The notes under the pieces were generated by a model. The model ran no database searches, had not been told where the DNA came from, and worked only from the letters and a program-made list of their open reading frames with translations. Of a stretch of DNA of 64,000 nt, positions 1-11,254 are shown piece after piece. The position numbers and the translations under genes are program-made. This DNA comes from Ditylenchus dipsaci (lineage: Eukaryota; Nematoda; Chromadorea; Rhabditida; Anguinidae): NCBI GenBank assembly GCA_004194705.1, contig SADC01000841.1, forward strand, positions 620,001-684,000, in the 5' to 3' direction. Each line of letters opens with the position of its first letter. Positions within the stretch are counted from its first letter, which is position 1.

Positions 1-1105
1 GCACTAATGGTCACGTAATGAAGCTCTACTTCGGTACGAGAATATTTTAGAAGTGCACGGTTAAGGCTTGTATGCAAAAGATCAATCTGCGCAAGGATAA
101 TTGGTTTCAGGTTACTAAAATAGTATTTCAGCTAAAACACGTGATATTGGAATATGACTTTTGTGTTTTTGTTTAAGGATACTAAGATGCCATTCGCGAA
201 GATTGCTTGTTTTTTCTACAGCTGGGCTTATGAGCTGACATCAATTCGATGGTGTGAAAGAGAAATAAGAATTTCGCGTGAAGCGTCAATCGACTACAAT
301 TCCCACTTGCGCCAAATATGTCACGAAGTTCTTTGGCGGACGACTGGAATCATTGGTTAGTGCTCATTTTAGTGCACTGTGCTTTTTCTTCATTTGATGT
401 TTTCATAATCATTTTAAGGTGGTGCTGGCTTGACTGTGGAGGTTGATGAAAGCGCTTATACTCATCGCAAGTATCAAAAGGGTCACCTATTTCCAACAAC
501 TTGGGTTTTCGGTGGTATCTGTCGCGAAACAAGGGATGTTTTCGTAGAAGTTATCGAGAAAAATTTTATTGCCATTTTATTTTTTGGGCTTTTTCTGAAC
601 ATAATTTAACGTCAGGGATGCTGCTACTCTGGAGGAAGTCATTCGTCGTAGAATTCATCCTGAATCTATCATCATTACGGATCTCTGGAAAGGTAAATCG
701 TTTTTTTGCTCATTATTTGCAGATTTATGATTTTATGTATGGGAAGATATTTGTAAGATACAATGGGTTGGAGCGTAACAGACTTGCTCTTTCGCACATG
801 ACAGTCAATGACAAAAAGAATTTCGTCGACCCATATTCCGGAGGTGCGATTATTCTTCATTTGTTCTGCGGGTCTGCTTTTGTTATTTTCAACCTTTAGC
901 TCACACCAACACTGTTGAAAGAATGTGTCGATCCTCAAAGAAAAGAAATAAAATACAATCTGGAACAGCACGTCACGATCCTGTATCCTACCTGGAAGGA
1001 TTCTGGTCAAGGAACCGTATCGGGAACAAAAATCCTTTCGAAAAACTATTGAAGGATATCTCTGTCTTGTATCCACCAAACATACCTTTAAATGTTCCTC
1101 GTTAA
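1..1105 (+). mobile_element. Merlin-type (IS1016-like) DNA transposon: transposase gene, 5' end cut by the window edge
   Basis: DDE transposase of the Merlin superfamily, split by short introns. Readable exons: about 60-110 (LRKDNWFQ), 178-355 (KMPFAKIACFFYSWAYELTS, then SIRWCEREIRISREASIDYN), 419 to about 570 (GGAGLTVEVDESAYTHRKY, then FPTTWVFGGICRETRDVF), about 617-690 (DAATLEEVIRRRIHPESII, TDLWK), about 755-845 (NGLERNRLALSHMTVNDKK, NFVDPYSG) and 900-1105 (AHTNTVERMCRSSKKRNK onward). The introns at 111-177, 356-418 and about 846-899 start GT, end AG and keep the frame. In the family, VEVDES holds the first catalytic Asp, TDLWK the second, and AHTNT-ER matches the AHTNTIES block with the last acidic residue. 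The junctions near 570-617 and 690-755 are unclear, so the copy may be slightly damaged. It is clearly not a host gene. The identification rests on motif recognition. Confidence 0.82.
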
Positions 1106-1137
1106 TATCTGTAAAATCGAGAATATCTGTCTTGTAT

Positions 1138-1741
1138 GTACAGGGTGGCCCAAAAAACCTGAAATAATCCGAAAATTTTTGTCAAGGCTTCCGCGCACTG
1201 TCTGATATACAGATTTTTTTGGCGTAGGCAGGGATGTTCAAATAACGGTTGGGAGGCCGGTACCGAGTCCTCTCATTCTGCCGTAGTCTTAGATCTAGCA
1301 CTCGTAGCATGAGATTAACGCGGCTTGCTGCACAGGGCTAACTCACTAAGTGGTTGCTTCCCATATGTTGCTTGCCTTAAAGCTGACCTTATGACCTAAG
1401 ACTGCAACCGTCCATCCTTGTTACACCAAATTCAATATAAAAAAATAGAGACACGATGAAAAAAACAATAAATGAATGCGACACGAAAAATTCTAATGAC
1501 TGAACTGTCTAATTTAAACTGTTCAAAAAGTCTGAATTTGAACAGCAAATTCTGACATATTTCTTTGGAGTTTCGCTGTGATTTTCAAAATGTTTTTGCA
1601 CTAGCACGTAGCCCTTGATCTTGGCTTTTAAACAAGCTACAAACACTGCTGAATAATGTAAGAAATATATAAATTCAAAAGTCTTAAACAAAACAGTGTT
1701 AATTTTGAAAAATTTCAGGTTTTTTGGGCCACCCTGTATAC
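1138..1741. mobile_element. Foldback MITE with mariner-type ends
   Basis: The ends are inverted copies: TACAGGGTGGCCCAAAAAAC at 1138 and its complement ending at 1741, extended by CTGAAAT on both sides. TA at both ends and the ACAGGGTGGCCCAAA start are typical of Tc1/mariner elements. The 550-base interior holds no transposase frame that I can recognise. Confidence 0.75.
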
Positions 1742-3230
1742 CAAAAAGGTAATTTTATATGCCAGTTTTGTGTTTTCGGAGCAGTTTTTTATGCTCATAG
1801 ATAAGCCAAAAATAAAGAAAAATTAATAAAGTAAGGTGGTCCCGATAACCGACTAGAACCTTACGTTTTTTGAAATTTGAAAAAAAAAGAAATACAAAAT
1901 TTGAAATTAAAGCACAGCGCTCAAGGAATTTTTTTGATATTACTACTGTTTTTTAATCGTCGAAAGGTTGGAGTTATTTGTAGTTATTGCTCATTTTTAA
2001 AACAGTTGAATTTTGAATACTAAACATACAAAAATTTTCACATTTGACTTTTATTTTTTTGGGAAAATAAGAAATTAAGAAATGCGATTGATAAAAAGGG
2101 TTAGCAATAGACATAATTATCACTATCTACAGACATTAATAAAAGTACAAGTGCAAAATTAAATTAGCGTTTGATAATGAACTTTGTAATATTTCATAGA
2201 AAATATAAAAGTTTATTTTTAAAGATAAGAGTTTGCTACAAAAGCTTGAGCAGTTACCACAAAAGGCTCGAAAATTAAGAAAAATTTAGATCAGAAATCA
2301 CAAGGACTAAGTACCCACTATCGAAATATTTTAAGACACTTTCCTAATTCACTACAAATTTTATAAACAATTTTAGAAGTCAGTGTTCTAGTAAATTCTA
2401 GTAAAAGAAATTTACAATTTTTAACAAAAAACAAGTCAAAGTTTGTTTAAATTTTCTAAATTTCAAATTCGAATTTTTGTTAGAAATCCTTGAACAAAGG
2501 TGTTAATTTTAATTAATATTTGTCTAAAGCAGTGCTTCTATTTCGAAATTTGGGAAATCAAAACATTTCGTCCAAACAAGTACATTTTGGTATTTTGGCA
2601 AAATAGACTGTGCTGTGCTTGTTGCTCTTTTGGTGATAAAAATAAGATTTATACTTAAAATTCTTAAAAAATAAGATTTGGTGTCTCAAAAGGCTTCGAA
2701 GCCTTGGTTTATAATCTACTATTTCTATTGCAACTGTACTATTTTTGCAGTGTACACTTTCACTGACTTCATTTTTATCTGGGGTTTTGTGTGTGGGATC
2801 TTTAATTGTCCCTGTCTGTATCAGGTCCCAGCATTTAGGTCTTAGTATTGATAAGAGCTGATTATTCTATGGAAAGACCTGCCTTTTCCAGACACTTACA
2901 ACCGTACTTTGCCTTTTGTGCACTAAACGAGGAGGTACATTTTCAGTAAACAAAATATTCTAGAACGTGAACTCTTGCAAATGATTATAAAACGATTTTA
3001 GAACAAAAATGGCTAATTTAACTATGAACAAAATCAAAAAAATAGTTAATGAATTGATAAAATTTGATTTTACTATCTTATAATCCCATCTATACCAAAG
3101 ATCAGGCCTTAAAGTTTCGTGCATTTTCATAAGTTAGAAAAAACTAGAGTTTTAATGATAGCTGATTTTGAAACCCATGAAAAAATCAGAGGCAAAAACC
3201 CATGATTTATTAATTTAATTTAAGGCATAT
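1742..3230. other. AT-rich nongenic stretch
   Basis: No coding region, RNA gene or clear repeat is visible. Frames are short and rich in A/T runs. Confidence 0.6.
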
Positions 3231-4449
3231 TACCGTATTATTAATATTAATTAGCCCCTCTCTATTAATTAGACCACCCCCCCCTCTAATAGTCAGCCCC
3301 TCTCTATTAATTAGCCCCCCCCCTATAGCGAAAAGCAAACGTTTTTACGCAGATGAATTTTATCAAATCACACTAGAACAAATTTTTAAATCATACTTCA
3401 AGTAGCGAAAAATAAGTCTTTATTATCAATAATGGTTTCAATGTCAAAGTTTTCATAATGTTCCAAAACTCCCGCTTATTCCATCCAAAGCCATTCGATC
3501 AGCCCTCTACTTGCCCAAAATATGCAGTTCCTTCAGTCCGATAGATTATTCCTGCTTCATTCACGCAGTCCTACCGGCCCAGTTGATAATGAGCTTACCC
3601 TTAAATTGATCTGCACACTATTCGACACTGAACGTTTGTTTTCTAGCATCTATTTTTCCCATTCGGCTAGCTCCATGTCGAACTCAGGATTGTGGACTGG
3701 TCGACACCCACCGTCGCGTCTCTTGCGCTCAGCTCCAAAAACCGTGTTTCTAAAAGTGAATAATGATAACAAGAAGTCATGTTAAAGCGTTAACTAGTAA
3801 TCATCAATCTTACACATGTTGCACTATTTTCATTTCTGCTTTCATCCAACTTGTGATAACACTCCTAGTGACTTCAAATTTTTCATCTGCAGAGTGAATA
3901 GATTGATTACTGGGTCACTAAATTGCCTTAAGTTTTTTGCAGCCTCATTGTTTCGGTTGCGCTTTCGATGGACTGGTGCTCCCTCGTCATCATGCGGTTG
4001 CAATTCTATGGCCTTAAAACGATAGATAACGCTTTTAAAGTTGTTATTGGAACAATCTTTTGCCTTTTCTGTATTGCAACTTTTCTATCAAAAATAAAAC
4101 TGGTTTCATGAATCCATCCCATACGATCATCAGATTCTGAGCCTTCAATATGCAACCGCCCACTGTTTAGCTCTTGAGAAGTCATTCTAAATTGAATAAG
4201 ACGAACAACGTTAAAATTGAGCAGAACATATGTTGAACAAACTGTCAAATAAACAGAACAAATCGTAGTGAATACCAAACTTAGCATACGAGTTACAAAT
4301 TTCAAACTATTTTGCTAAAAAATTGAAAAAAATATTACGAAAATTTAAAGTTAGCTTCAAAAAATAATTAGTCGCTCTCTAATAATTAGCTCTACTGAGA
4401 GGTGATCGAAAATAATTAGCCCGGGCTAATCAATAGAAAAATACCGCAA
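3231..4449 (-). mobile_element. Decayed pogo/Tigger-type transposon with CENP-B-like DNA-binding remnant
   Basis: Imperfect inverted ends (TACCGTATT..ATTAATTAGCCCC on the left; GGTATTTTTCTATTGATTAGC read on the minus strand at the right) bound a region whose minus strand encodes broken pieces of a CENP-B/pogo-type DNA-binding domain. Around 4030-3850 are DDEGAPVHRKRNRNNEAA and, one frameshift later, KFEVTRSVITSWMKAEMK (helix-turn-helix). Around 3735-3490 are RKRRDGGCRPVHNPEFDM, ELAEWEK, a stop, NKRSVS and ASRGLIEWL, which is the arrangement of the second (Tc5-type) DNA-binding half of Tigger transposases. There are several stops and frameshifts, and no DDE catalytic part remains. The dead copy is a relative of the many TACCGTATT-ended MITEs in this window. 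Confidence 0.66.
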
Positions 4450-4550
4450 TTATTGACTCAAAATGTCTTAAAAAGAAGAAATACCCTTAAAACTAGTTCA
4501 AATTAAAAGCGGTAGCAAAATTAAAAAAATTGTCTAAGAGTTAAATATTT

Positions 4551-4808
4551 TTAAGACAGACAAGGAACACGAATATTGGATGCAAAGGTTGCAGCCAGCA
4601 AAAGGTTAAGGGCAGCCGATAGACAAAGTAGCAGGTAATAGTGCAAAACATATACAGGAGCAGACAACACCGAAGATGTGAAAAGAGTGTACAATACTAT
4701 AATGGATAAAAAGAAAAAGAGAGCATGGAACAGCAGGTGAGAGTAATTTGAGAAGCCTATAGTGGTAGTAGGTGTGTCAATAGATAGCAGAACACTGATG
4801 TCGGACAT
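4551..4808 (-). CDS. Possible small two-helix membrane protein (uncertain)
   Basis: An 85-residue frame starts at an ATG (MSDISVLLSID) and ends at TAA. It contains two strongly hydrophobic stretches (LLFHALFFFLSIIVLYTLF and YYLLLCLSAALNLLLAATF) joined by a short loop, as in a helical hairpin. The same frame stays open upstream to 4916. Length and hairpin layout recall small two-span proteins such as V-ATPase assembly factors, but I see no diagnostic motif, so no function is claimed. It could be a chance frame. It lies just beside the decayed pogo-type element, with no clear promoter or poly(A) signal. Confidence 0.28.
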   Translation of the reverse strand: MSDISVLLSIDTPTTTIGFSNYSHLLFHALFFFLSIIVLYTLFTSSVLSAPVYVLHYYLLLCLSAALNLLLAATFASNIRVPCLS

Positions 4809-4919
4809 TGCAGCCAATGAATAATAGTGCTGCCGCTCAGATCTCTCTTTATTTTTAAAGCTATTTTTGCGATGGCCACTTGAGCAAATTTTGTGGTAAG
4901 TAAAAAGGTCTAGCAACAG

Positions 4920-6620
4920 TAAAACTTTGAGTAGAATTTATTTCAATGTATATACAGATTACTTAGATTTACATCATTTTAGTGAGTCGAAATTTCAATC
5001 AGAATAAGAAAAAACTATATTTAAAAAACTAAACGTCTTTTATAAACAAATTTTATAGCGAAAATTATGAAAGAAAACCCATTCGTGTATCATCTCCCTC
5101 CAAGGATCTGACCTTCCAAAAATCTCTGTAACTACCCTTTGGAACAACAAGTTTAGGCTTAGCCTTTGGGAGCGAGGGTAGGCCAGTGTGCAAAAATTGT
5201 GGCTAATTACTGTCGTACGCACTTTTTTGGGAGTGAGACATAAATTTAGGTACTTTTTACTTAAGTTAAAAAAGTGAAAATCGTCGGGGGTCGGGGAAAG
5301 GTGGTCATTTGCTAGTAGGGTCAAATATTCCAATCTTTGATTTGAGTGTATAACATCGAAAACCATTTTCCCAGCCACTAAACCATCTATTCTAATTTAT
5401 TCCCCTGTGTTAGAGAATCTTCACTGAAGGATAAAACACACATAATAAATTTTAGTGAACAAATATCTTTAAATGTTCTCTAACCAAAGAGCACCACTCT
5501 TTATAGATAACAACACTGCTAATGCAATCTGAGTGAATAATTTATTATGGTTGCTTTAGACAAGGAACCGAAAATAGAATATTTTTTGTTCAAAATAAGC
5601 AACGGTTTGATCACTTCAATAAAGGTTTCAAAAACTTTGTTTTGACTAGTCTAGTCTCAAAAAGGTACTTATCCTTTATCCGGGTCTCCTTTTCTAGAAA
5701 AATTTAAACTTTTTTTTGAACGAAGGCAACATGTGTGAACCAACAACTCTTCAACGCTTTTGCCACTTAAGTTTATATAAAGTGACAAATTATTTCAAAA
5801 GCCAAAAATACTGAAATCGGAATTTGAAGAATATTCCGAAAACCTCCCCTGAACTTTCACGTTGCTTTTCTCAAATATTTAAAAATCCCTTTCCAAATCT
5901 GAAAATTATCTTATAATCCTATCCTTCAATTCGAGAATAGAATGTTAGCAGAGTCGAAAAATAAGTAAGGCGAAAATAAAAAATAAAATCGGTAAAAAAT
6001 TTGTGATAAACCTTGTACTTTTCCCGACGCCTATTATTTATGCTAAGTATTTTTTTTCGTAGAAAATTTTGAACACGAATTTGTGCATGAAAACGCATTT
6101 TATGAAATTAGAGAGAGTATTGTTGCTGTGTTTGTGACCTTGCATTGGAGAATAGCCACCAGTTCTGCATGTCGACGACGCCACGACGACGGCGTTCTTC
6201 GCTACTTTTCAAGGCGAGCACTGTTTCCACTCTCCAATCTTTTTTTTTGCCCTTTTGCCTTCAGACAAAAAGGAATTGAGTTGGTGCTGAATTTAGGTCA
6301 CTTTTTATGTGTCTCTTGAAACTTTTTTTGAGACTGCAAAATTTAGCAGGAAAAGAGTAAAAAAAAGTTATTTGAAATGGTAATGGCAAAAAAGATTTCT
6401 TATGTCTATAGTAACGAAAAATATGATTGAATTGTTTTATTTGTTTGAAAAATGTTATGTGTTTCATTGGTGTAGAAATAAAAAGTTTGAAGGCGCTTTT
6501 ATTGAATTTCGGGAATTGTACTTTCTTTGGCCCCAAAATCTTTTTTTTGGAAAATGTACTTTTTTCAAAATTTGAGATATCATCCCTGAAGTACGGTCAA
6601 GTTCAAAGGAGATCATAATA
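4920..6620. other. Nongenic stretch
   Basis: No recognisable gene or element. A minus-strand frame at 5040-5378 lacks any family signal. A short GC-richer patch near 6160-6220 shows no coding evidence. Confidence 0.5.
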
Positions 6621-6626
6621 TAAATA

Positions 6627-6685
6627 CAGTCGACTCCCTCTATAACGGACTTCTGGGGACGGCCCCAGGTTCCCGTTATAGAGGA
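6627..6685. repeat. Solo end of a pogo-type MITE (TACAGTCGACTCCCTCTAT)
   Basis: Starts TACAGTCGACTCCCTCTATA and continues with a short internal inversion (CTCTATAACGG / CCGTTATAGAG). The matching far end may be the degraded CGAGTGTA at about 7980, with other elements inserted between. Confidence 0.5.
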
Positions 6686-6851
6686 GCTCCGAAAAAGTAG
6701 TTCTCAGTCAGGACATGTAAGTATGATCCCCTGATCATTAGCAAGTAAATGTTGAATTTGCTTATCAGTCTTCAATGAGGAAACTAAAGTATTAGTCAGT
6801 AGTCCTCAGTCAGGACACCTTATAGTTAATAAATAGTCAGGGGCATACTTG

Positions 6852-7262
6852 CGCGGCCGCCGGCGCTCCGCCGACGGCCGCCTTCCGGTAAAATTGGCGA
6901 ATTTGGAGCGCGGCGGTCGGCGTGGAGCCGGCGGTCGGCGTGGAGCCGGCGGACGCGGCGAAATTTTCAAAATGCCGGCGGCGGAGGCGACGGAGTCGGC
7001 GGCGCTCATTTTTATAGACACGATTTTCATACACATTCATTAAATTTTTGTAAAAATATTTTGATTTCTATATTAACAATGACTAGTTAAACATGTGTAA
7101 AAAATTTTAAATATAATGTTCTCATGGCAAGAGAAATTTTTCAAATACAACTTACTCTTTTCCGGCGGTCCGCCTTCCGCCGGCGGCCCGCCAAAAAAAT
7201 TGGCACCTTTCGGCGCTCATTTTTGAAAAGCACCGGCGGAGGCGGCGGCGCTTTTTATTTTT
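6852..7262. repeat. Two GC-rich CGG/CCG-type blocks in AT-rich DNA
   Basis: 6852-6985 and 7158-7256 are built of CGGCGG/GCCGCC-like units, including direct copies of GGTCGGCGTGGAGCCGGC. They face each other across an AT-rich spacer and are partly inverted copies (GGCGCTCATTTTTA-type edges). Open frames here are low-complexity artefacts. Confidence 0.6.
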
Positions 7263-7382
7263 TTGGGGAACGTGCAAGTATGGTCATCAGTCAGGATATC
7301 TTCTAATTAAAATAGCAGTCTTCTGTCAGAACACATATATTTTACTGCCAATTGGAAAAATCCGTTATATCGAGATTCCAGA

Positions 7383-7909
7383 GCTACTACGGTTTAAGGT
7401 GCGCAGTAGCAATTTTTTTAATTTCCTAAAGCATGTTTCTAGACCTAAAATTGTGTTTTAAATAGTGTTTTTAAAGGCTTCAAGTCTTTTTCAAATGCGC
7501 TAAACGATCTCTTTATTACTGAATATTATAATTACAAAAATTAAGTTTTTTATTGTAACATTTAATGAAAATAAAAAATCCTACACGATTATTAATAAGG
7601 GTTCAAGGGTTTCAACAAAAAAACACAGCCGTATAAGACCAAAAAAAGTTGGAAGCCCTATATGTTTAAAAGCAATAATCAAATACCGTGTCAGATTTTT
7701 TACATTTCATAAAATATTAAAATAAGAAATTTATGTTTACAATGTCCATAAATAAAGAGGTCGTATAGCACTTTCAAAAGACTTGAAGCCTGTGACGTAC
7801 CTTTTTCTATATTTGCTGTCCAATTTCGGGTCTAGACTCTAGAAAAATGTTATTTTAAAATAAAAAAGTCGAAAAAAATATCTACTACGCACCTTAAACC
7901 GTAGTAGCA
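7383..7909. mobile_element. Foldback element, ends CTACTACGGTTTAAGGTGCG
   Basis: The end at 7384-7410 (CTACTACGGTTTAAGGTGCG) returns as a near-perfect complement at 7883-7909. The interior also pairs in part (TAGACC..TTTTAAA arms). No coding region. Confidence 0.72.
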
Positions 7910-8281
7910 CCGAGAGTCCTTTTATTGAGTTGGGACCAGTCTGAAGTGTCCGCTGTAAAGGAAGTCTGTTGCATCGAGTGTATCTCCTAGAGAGTAGGGA
8001 TAAAAATACTTGTGATCAGTTAATTACTGCACAACTTTACAGTTAATTCTTGAACATAGTTAATTTTATCACAGTCAACTATAAATTTATATCAACTATT
8101 TCACAGTTATTAGCGCTATGATATAAAATTTTGCTCATTTTTTACGCCTTGGTGCCCTGTTGTATTTTGACTTGTCGATAGGCGTGAAGTAGGCCAGCTT
8201 ACGTCACTACGCGTTCTAATATTTTTTCCCAAAGACTGTCGATCATAAACAATAATCAAACTGTTAAAAAAAGCCCATAAA

Positions 8282-8518
8282 TACCGTATTTCCTCTAATT
8301 GCCGCCCGGGGCGGCAATCAGAAGCATGCAATTTTTTCAAACTTCAAATGGTTCAAAACTCGTGTTTTAATTTACTGTTTGAGCTGTGTAAAAAGTGACT
8401 GTTAGATTTTTGAAATCCCTCGCAGGCACTTTTTAGACAGCTCGAACAATAAATGAAAACAGGATTTTCAGACTACTTGAAGTTAGGGGGAGGGCGGCAA
8501 TTAGAGGAAATGCGGTAT
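8282..8518. mobile_element. MITE, TACCGTATTTCCTCTAAT family
   Basis: Begins TACCGTATTTCCTCTAATTG and ends with its complement; the whole 237 bases fold back (GCCGCCC/GGGCGGC, then AACTTCAA/TTGAAGTT arms). Confidence 0.8.
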
Positions 8519-8543
8519 TTCACAAATGACAGACTATAACATG

Positions 8544-8733
8544 TACAGTCAACCCCCGGTTCAGTGCTACCCCTGGGGACCGGAAAAAAAGTCGCACTAA
8601 ATAGGGGTCGCACTTAATCTGGATTGCCCTTTCGAGACTTTCAAAGACTTTGACCAAGTCCATCAACCTCAGGGTCGCACTAAATCGGATTCGCACTAAA
8701 TCGAGGGCGCACTAAATCGGGGTTTGACTGTGT
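8544..8733. mobile_element. Short pogo-type MITE (TACAGTCAACCCCCGG)
   Basis: Ends TACAGTCAACCCCCG and CGGGGTTTGACTGT are inverted; the interior repeats GCACTAAATCGG-like units. Confidence 0.7.
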
Positions 8734-10221
8734 TATAACCTGGTGCAATATTAATTATAATTGCAATTTAAAGTTGAGCTGTTTTTGGTCGGAAAATATA
8801 AGGTTCGACACTTCTTTATACATGTCCTTTGTCGCGAGACGATTACAAAAACATGCAATTACAAAAACATACCACAATAAATGTTATCTCTTTAAATTGC
8901 TAACCGCCAAAAATTTAGGCGCTAAATACAAGCACATCAATCGTATCATTACACACTATTTGCAGTAGAGAGCAAGAAAAATCACATTTATTCTAATTTT
9001 GCTTGTCTGCTTTCCCCACTTCAAAAAGAGAACCAACAAGGAACAAAACCAATGGGACTGTTCAAAGGGGCGAAAAAATGGCCCGAAAAACACAATTTTC
9101 AGATGTTTATTGTGCACAACAGATTTAGCGCCAGCAAAATCCGCGCCAAATTATTTGAATAGAATGTGCTGTATTAAATTATTGAGGTTATGGCTATAAA
9201 GTCTTGATCTTTTACAAATAAGTCAAGCAGGTATTTTAGGAGAATGTTAGCCCACTTTTCTTTACTAGAATACCAGTGAATTTATGGATAAAAAATATAT
9301 GAGATTTTGAAGGTATATACCAGGGGTGGCACCGGTTTTTTTTTAAAGAAGCAGAAAACGGTATTTTCTTAAAAAAACAGAAGTAAAAAATGGAAAACTA
9401 AAAAAACAGAACATAACAGAGAGTCAACACTTTAGTGAAAAAAAATTTCGAAAAGTGTATGCCTGTCATTCTAAATATGTTTATCTATCCCTAATGACTA
9501 CTGAAATTGAAGCAACAGAATCTTTGGGGTTCTCCAATCTCAAAAAAACCTATAAGTCCCACTTGCCAAAATCATAGGGTCCCACTCACCAGAACTTTAG
9601 GGTTCCCTCTGGAGATTCAGGCAAGCGGGGAGGACAAAAAACATTAAAAATAATTGAAAACTGAAAATAAAAATCTTTTTGGACAAGAAATAACACGTGA
9701 AAAATGACTGGGACCCCTATGGTTCTTGCGAGTGGGACCCCTACGGTCTTGGCGAAGAGGCAATAAAATAGACATGATGACATCAAAAAGTCAAAGCGTA
9801 CAAAAAACGTTGAAAATAAGCAGAAAAGCTAAACTTTGTACTAATAGACTTTGTATTATAGACTTTGTACTAAACTTTGTACTTGTACTTGTACTAAATA
9901 TCGTTTTAGAGTGCCTTCGGTATATAAGCTAGTGTTAGCATGTAAAAAAAAGTATACCGAATTTATAGATTGGGAACATCGAAAATAGGCTTTTGGTCAA
10001 CTTAAAAACATCTAAGCTTCTGGCTCAGCGTGATAAACCGAAGATCCAAAAAATTTCAGTTTTGATTTTGGTTAAATTCGGGCGAAAATTGGCCTTTTTA
10101 TCGAAAAAGTTGCAGTAAGGATTGAACAATAAAAAATTGAAATTTTGAAACTTTTTTAAACTAGTTTCAATTAATTATAACTGAAAATTATCAATATTTT
10201 TCTAGATTTGTTACACATGTA

Positions 10222-10472
10222 TACCGTATTTTCTCTAATTATAGACCCGTCTCTAATTATAAACCCCCTCAACTTTGAGGGTCTGTATCTCAGCGCAGAG
10301 TGAAAATTTTGCAAATATCTTTTTGCGTTTTCTTAGCTCCACGAGCTCTGCTGATTTCACTTTTTAGATTTTGGTTGAGCACCCAAAATCTCGAGATCGA
10401 CATCAAATTTTTCCGATTTTCAGGAGGTTGAAAAATTATAGACCCTGGTCTATAATTAGGGAAAATACGGTA
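10222..10472. mobile_element. MITE, TACCGTATTTTCTCTAAT variant
   Basis: TACCGTATTTTCTCTAATTA at the left and its complement (ending AAAATACGGTA) at the right, with TATAGACCC / GGGTCTATA arms. Nested inside the 9993-12152 element. Confidence 0.78.
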
Positions 10473-11019
10473 AAGCATTAACAATCTTTAATGCTATTAT
10501 TCTGTTTCCGTTGGTGGTTACATGTCTATTGCCGTCCTCTAACACCCTTCCAAGAACTAAATAAGTCAATCTAAAAAATGGCTTAGTATGTGAAGCAGCT
10601 TTGCTTTTTTTAAATTTACTTTACTTCCAATAAGCAGTCTACATTGCTTAGGCTCACATGTAGTGTACTTTCTTAATATATTTAGGTTGCTAAAATTTTC
10701 AACTTTAATATATCAGTACATTTACACATTGGTGTCCTTATTTTCAGCCGATGCCTATTTAAAAGCGGGTCAGATTTAGAGAACAAATGAAAAACATAAG
10801 ATTTTAGGGCAATATTCTCCCGAAAAGGTGTCCGCTTACTACAAGATCATGAAAAATTTCCAAAGCGATGTTCAAATAAAGTCTATAGCAAGGTTCTACG
10901 CCTAGCAAAACTGTTTTTAAGAAAAAAGACTAAAAAATTTTTTAGAAAAATCTCCAAGTATTGGCCAAAACGAATTTACCGAACCAACGGTAAAAAAAAC
11001 GTGTTCTGGCCAAATAATC

Positions 11020-11254
11020 TACCGTATTTCCTCTAATTGACGCCCTCCCCCCTAACTTCAAGTGGTCTGAAAATCCAGTTTTCATTTACTGTTCGAGCTA
11101 TCTAAAAAGTGTATGCGAGGGATTTCAAAAATCTAGGCCCTTTTTACACAGCTCAAACAGTAAATTAAAACACGAGTTTTGAACCACTTGAAGTTTGAAA
11201 AAATTACATGTTCCTAATTGCCGCTCTGGGGCGGCAATTATAGGAAATACAGTA
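11020..11254. mobile_element. MITE, TACCGTATTTCCTCTAAT family
   Basis: Close relative of the 8282-8518 copy, in the same GCCGCC/AACTTCAAGTGG subfamily. The right end is mutated (AAATACAGTA). Confidence 0.76.

Noticed and set aside
675..1079. 134-residue minus-strand frame
   Set aside because: It is antisense to the Merlin transposase exons, which show clear motifs on the plus strand.
6806..7043. Overlapping Ala/Gly/Arg-rich frames on both strands
   Set aside because: They come from the CGG-type repeat block and read open on both strands, as expected for GC-rich low complexity in AT-rich DNA.
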